This document shows, piece by piece, positions 53,653-55,537 of a stretch of 55,537 bases of DNA. The notes beneath the pieces are model-generated. The model did not search any database and was not told the DNA's origin. It worked only from the letters and a program-made list of their open reading frames with translations. The translations under genes and the position numbers were made by a program. Positions within the stretch are counted from its first letter, which is position 1, and every line of letters starts with the position of its first letter. The stretch is taken from contig NZ_JZJL01000036.1 of assembly GCF_000971335.1 (NCBI RefSeq), positions 1 through 55,537 of the forward strand. The letters are read 5' to 3'. Source of the stretch: Chromobacterium vaccinii (lineage in GTDB: Bacteria; Pseudomonadota; Gammaproteobacteria; Burkholderiales; Chromobacteriaceae).

Positions 53653-53854
53653 GCGTGAATGGGCCAGAAAAGCGGTAAATGGCTAAGATTGTATCCTCAA
53701 ACGCCGTCGAGCACAGAATCGGCTGGCGATGCGAGGGCGGAAAACTGCGGCGTCGCTGGAAACATATATAAGGAATAGTTGCCGAATTTCGCCGCCGGCG
53801 CGACAGATTCGCCGCCCGGCGCGCGGGAATGAGGCGCTAAAGTCCTGATCAGGT

Positions 53855-53883
53855 TAAACTCTCGCGCTTGTCCCTAGAGTTTA
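53855..53883 (+). other. Leader hairpin just before rsmD start
   Basis: TAAACTCT and AGAGTTTA form an 8-bp stem ending 6 bases before the rsmD ATG, where a ribosome site would be expected and none is clear. It may limit translation. Confidence 0.35.
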
Positions 53884-53889
53884 GCTTTC

Positions 53890-54444
53890 ATGAGTCAGAC
53901 ACGTAATAAGGTCAGAATCATAGGCGGCGACTACCGTCGTCGCCTATTGCCTTTCCCCGAAGCCGAAGGCTTGCGGCCGACGCCGGACCGCGTGCGCGAG
54001 ACGCTGTTCAACTGGCTGGGCCAGGATTTGTACGGCAAGAGCTGCCTGGATCTGTTCGCTGGCAGCGGCGCGCTGGGCTTCGAGGCGGCGTCGCGTTCGG
54101 CGCTGCGGGTGGTGATGGTGGAGAAGTCGCGCAAAGTCTATGAGTCGTTGCAGGCCAACCGCCAGTTGCTGCAGGCCGGCACGCTCGACGTGGTCGCAGG
54201 CGACGCGCTGCTGTATCTGAAGAACAGCCGCGAAACCTTCGATGTGATCTTCCTGGATCCCCCGTATGACTCCGACCTGCTGTCGCGGGCGCTGCCGCTG
54301 GCGCTGGAGCGCTTGTCGGAAGAGGGCGTGCTGTATGTCGAGGCGCGGCAATGGCCGGATGAGTTGCCGGAAGGTCTGGCGGCGCTGCGGCGCGACAAGG
54401 CGGGCATGGTCCATTACGGCCTATTGAGCCGCCAGCCTGGATAG
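53890..54444 (+). CDS. rsmD: 16S rRNA (guanine-966 N2)-methyltransferase RsmD
   Basis: A 184-residue SAM-dependent methyltransferase. RIIGGDYRRRLLPFP opens the N-terminus, LDLFAGSGALGFEAASR is motif I and FLDPPYD is the catalytic NPPY-like motif. RLRPTPDRVRETLFNWL-type sequence (GLRPTPDRVRETLFNWL) is the family signature. coaD, a common next gene, is absent; a ferredoxin follows after 107 bp. Confidence 0.94.
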   Translation: MSQTRNKVRIIGGDYRRRLLPFPEAEGLRPTPDRVRETLFNWLGQDLYGKSCLDLFAGSGALGFEAASRSALRVVMVEKSRKVYESLQANRQLLQAGTLDVVAGDALLYLKNSRETFDVIFLDPPYDSDLLSRALPLALERLSEEGVLYVEARQWPDELPEGLAALRRDKAGMVHYGLLSRQPG

Positions 54445-54515
54445 GAGCGTCGCGGCGGGGAGTTTGCGCCTATGGATATAACCAGCGCGAACTTGCGACC
54501 CCGGGCGGCGGGTGA

Positions 54516-54803
<288 letters not shown>

Positions 54804-54833
54804 TCAAGCTAAGTTATTGAAGCAAAATGGAAT

Positions 54834-54859
54834 GCCCCGCGGCCTGCGGGGCGTTTTTT
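54834..54859 (+). terminator. Rho-independent terminator after ferredoxin gene
   Basis: GCCCCGC / GCGGGGC, 7-bp stem with a 5-base loop, followed by GTTTTTTA. Confidence 0.88.
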
Positions 54860-54899
54860 ATTTTTCGGCGAAAAAGTGCAGTTTTTTTCGCAAAAGGTG

Positions 54900-54928
54900 T
54901 TGACGATCAGGCGGGCCATCTATAATAT
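54900..54928 (+). promoter_or_regulatory. Promoter of the tRNA-Tyr/Gly/Thr-tuf operon
   Basis: TTGACG (54900-54905) is followed by TATAATAT. With TAATAT (54923-54928) as -10 the spacer is 17 bp; TATAAT itself would be 15 bp away. A GC-rich CGGG just downstream suits stringent control of stable-RNA genes. Confidence 0.65.
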
Positions 54929-54942
54929 TCGGGTCTCTTTCA

Positions 54943-55027
54943 GGAGGGATTCCCGAGCGGTCAAAGGGATCAGACTGTAAATCTGACGGCTCTGCCTTCG
55001 AAGGTTCGAATCCTTCTCCCTCCACCA
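54943..55027 (+). tRNA. tRNA-Tyr (GTA)
   Basis: An 85-base class II tRNA. The acceptor GGAGGGA pairs with TCCCTCC and CCA is encoded. The anticodon GTA is at 54977-54979, and there is a long variable arm. TTCGAATCC is the T loop. Confidence 0.97.
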
Positions 55028-55080
55028 GAATTAGATGAAGCGCTTGGCAGTGAAGTTAAGCTGTCTTGTTGTAAAGCCAG

Positions 55081-55154
55081 GCGGGTGTAGCTCAATGGTA
55101 GAGCAGAAGCCTTCCAAGCTTACGACGAGGGTTCGATTCCCTTCACCCGCTCCA
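55081..55154 (+). tRNA. tRNA-Gly (TCC)
   Basis: A 74-base tRNA. The acceptor GCGGGTG pairs with CACCCGC and CCA is encoded. The anticodon TCC is at 55113-55115, in loop CTTCCAA. The T arm has GTTCGATTC. Confidence 0.96.
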
Positions 55155-55180
55155 AGCGTCTGATTGTAGCCTGTTTAAGG

Positions 55181-55255
<75 letters not shown>

Positions 55256-55294
55256 CCAATTTTATTTGCTTGTTTCGTATTCAGGAAATTTGCC

Positions 55295-55537
55295 ATGGCT
55301 AAGGAAAAGTTCGAGCGGACCAAACCGCACGTAAACGTCGGCACCATCGGTCACGTGGACCATGGTAAAACCACTCTGACCGCTGCTATCACCACCATTC
55401 TGTCCAAGAAGTTCGGTGGCGAAGCCAAGGACTACTCCCAGATCGACAGCGCGCCGGAAGAGAAGGCTCGTGGCATCACCATCAATACCGCGCACGTTGA
55501 ATACGAAACCGAAGCCCGCCACTACGCTCACGTAGAC
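55295..55537 (+). CDS. tuf: Elongation factor Tu (N-terminal part)
   Basis: The first 81 codons of EF-Tu: [26 protein letters not shown] with the P-loop GHVDHGKT, then the switch I start [18 protein letters not shown]-Tu carries aminoacyl-tRNA to the ribosome. AGGAAA lies 8 bases ahead of the ATG. The gene continues past the window, and rpoB/ribosomal genes are expected beyond. It is co-transcribed with the three tRNAs. Confidence 0.98.
   Translation, partial: MAKEKFERTKPHVNVGTIGHVDHGKTTLTAAITTILSKKFGGEAKDYSQIDSAPEEKARGITINTAHVEYETEARHYAHVD

Overview
The window is a GC-rich (roughly 65 percent), gene-dense bacterial chromosome segment with about fifty protein genes, three tRNA genes and no phage, insertion sequence, plasmid gene or CRISPR array that I can see. 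Gene content and order point to a betaproteobacterium of the Neisseriales, most likely Chromobacterium close to C. violaceum: tRNA-Tyr/Gly/Thr directly before tuf, lptD-surA-pdxA divergent from amgK-murU, a secreted GH18 chitinase, and type IV pilin beside two pilin-type O-oligosaccharyltransferases. The assignment is inference from content, not from a database search.

Layout. 1-6.5 kb: end of a tonB-like gene, a small coiled-coil exported protein, a DUF4124 protein with pyrE, xth with an RBBP9-type hydrolase, a sulfurtransferase, a chemoreceptor and a HIT protein. 6.6-10.3 kb: a PaeA/YtfL-type exporter, an Asr-like acid-shock protein and the chitinase. 10.3-15.5 kb (minus strand): isochorismatase-like hydrolase, D-2-hydroxyacid dehydrogenase, diguanylate cyclase, a divergent second sliding clamp and a MerR regulator. 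15.5-19.3 kb: a 1284-residue FAD/Fe-S oxidoreductase. 19.7-21.6 kb: LemA plus two TPM-domain proteins. 21.6-29.2 kb: envelope biogenesis (lptD-surA-pdxA) divergent from MurNAc recycling (amgK, unknown, murU) that runs into ruvC. 29.3-32.4 kb: exported S1 protease, ruvA, a solute-binding protein and a BON protein. 32.7-36 kb: glrK, a QseG-like lipoprotein gene and glrR. 36-38.8 kb: ribB-ribE under an FMN riboswitch, and ruvB. 39-45.3 kb: a membrane protein, a nucleotidyltransferase, a polyamine-type binding protein, proB, a PilZ-like protein and bioA. 45.5-49.8 kb: type IV pilin and two tandem oligosaccharyltransferases; the pilin 3' part and the first transferase are visibly poorer in GC. 49.9-55.5 kb: rpoH, ftsX-ftsE, ftsY, rsmD, a ferredoxin, the tRNAs and the start of tuf.

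The most interesting material is regulatory. (1) A consensus sigma-54 promoter lies ahead of the BON gene, with two TGTC-N10-GAC(A/G) dyads about 110 and 177 bp upstream. These match the site I know for GlrR, and the neighbouring operon encodes GlrK, a QseG-like lipoprotein and GlrR with a nearly unchanged recognition helix. This predicts a GlrR target at home: an envelope BON protein rather than a GlmY-type RNA. (2) A CIRCE element precedes rpoH, so HrcA probably represses the heat-shock sigma factor. (3) A CviR-like quorum-sensing box sits in a long inverted repeat ahead of the chitinase. (4) A RstA-box-like direct repeat precedes the Asr-like gene. (5) A MerR-type promoter with a 19-bp spacer precedes the MerR gene. 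(6) A second sigma-54-type promoter precedes the pilin gene.
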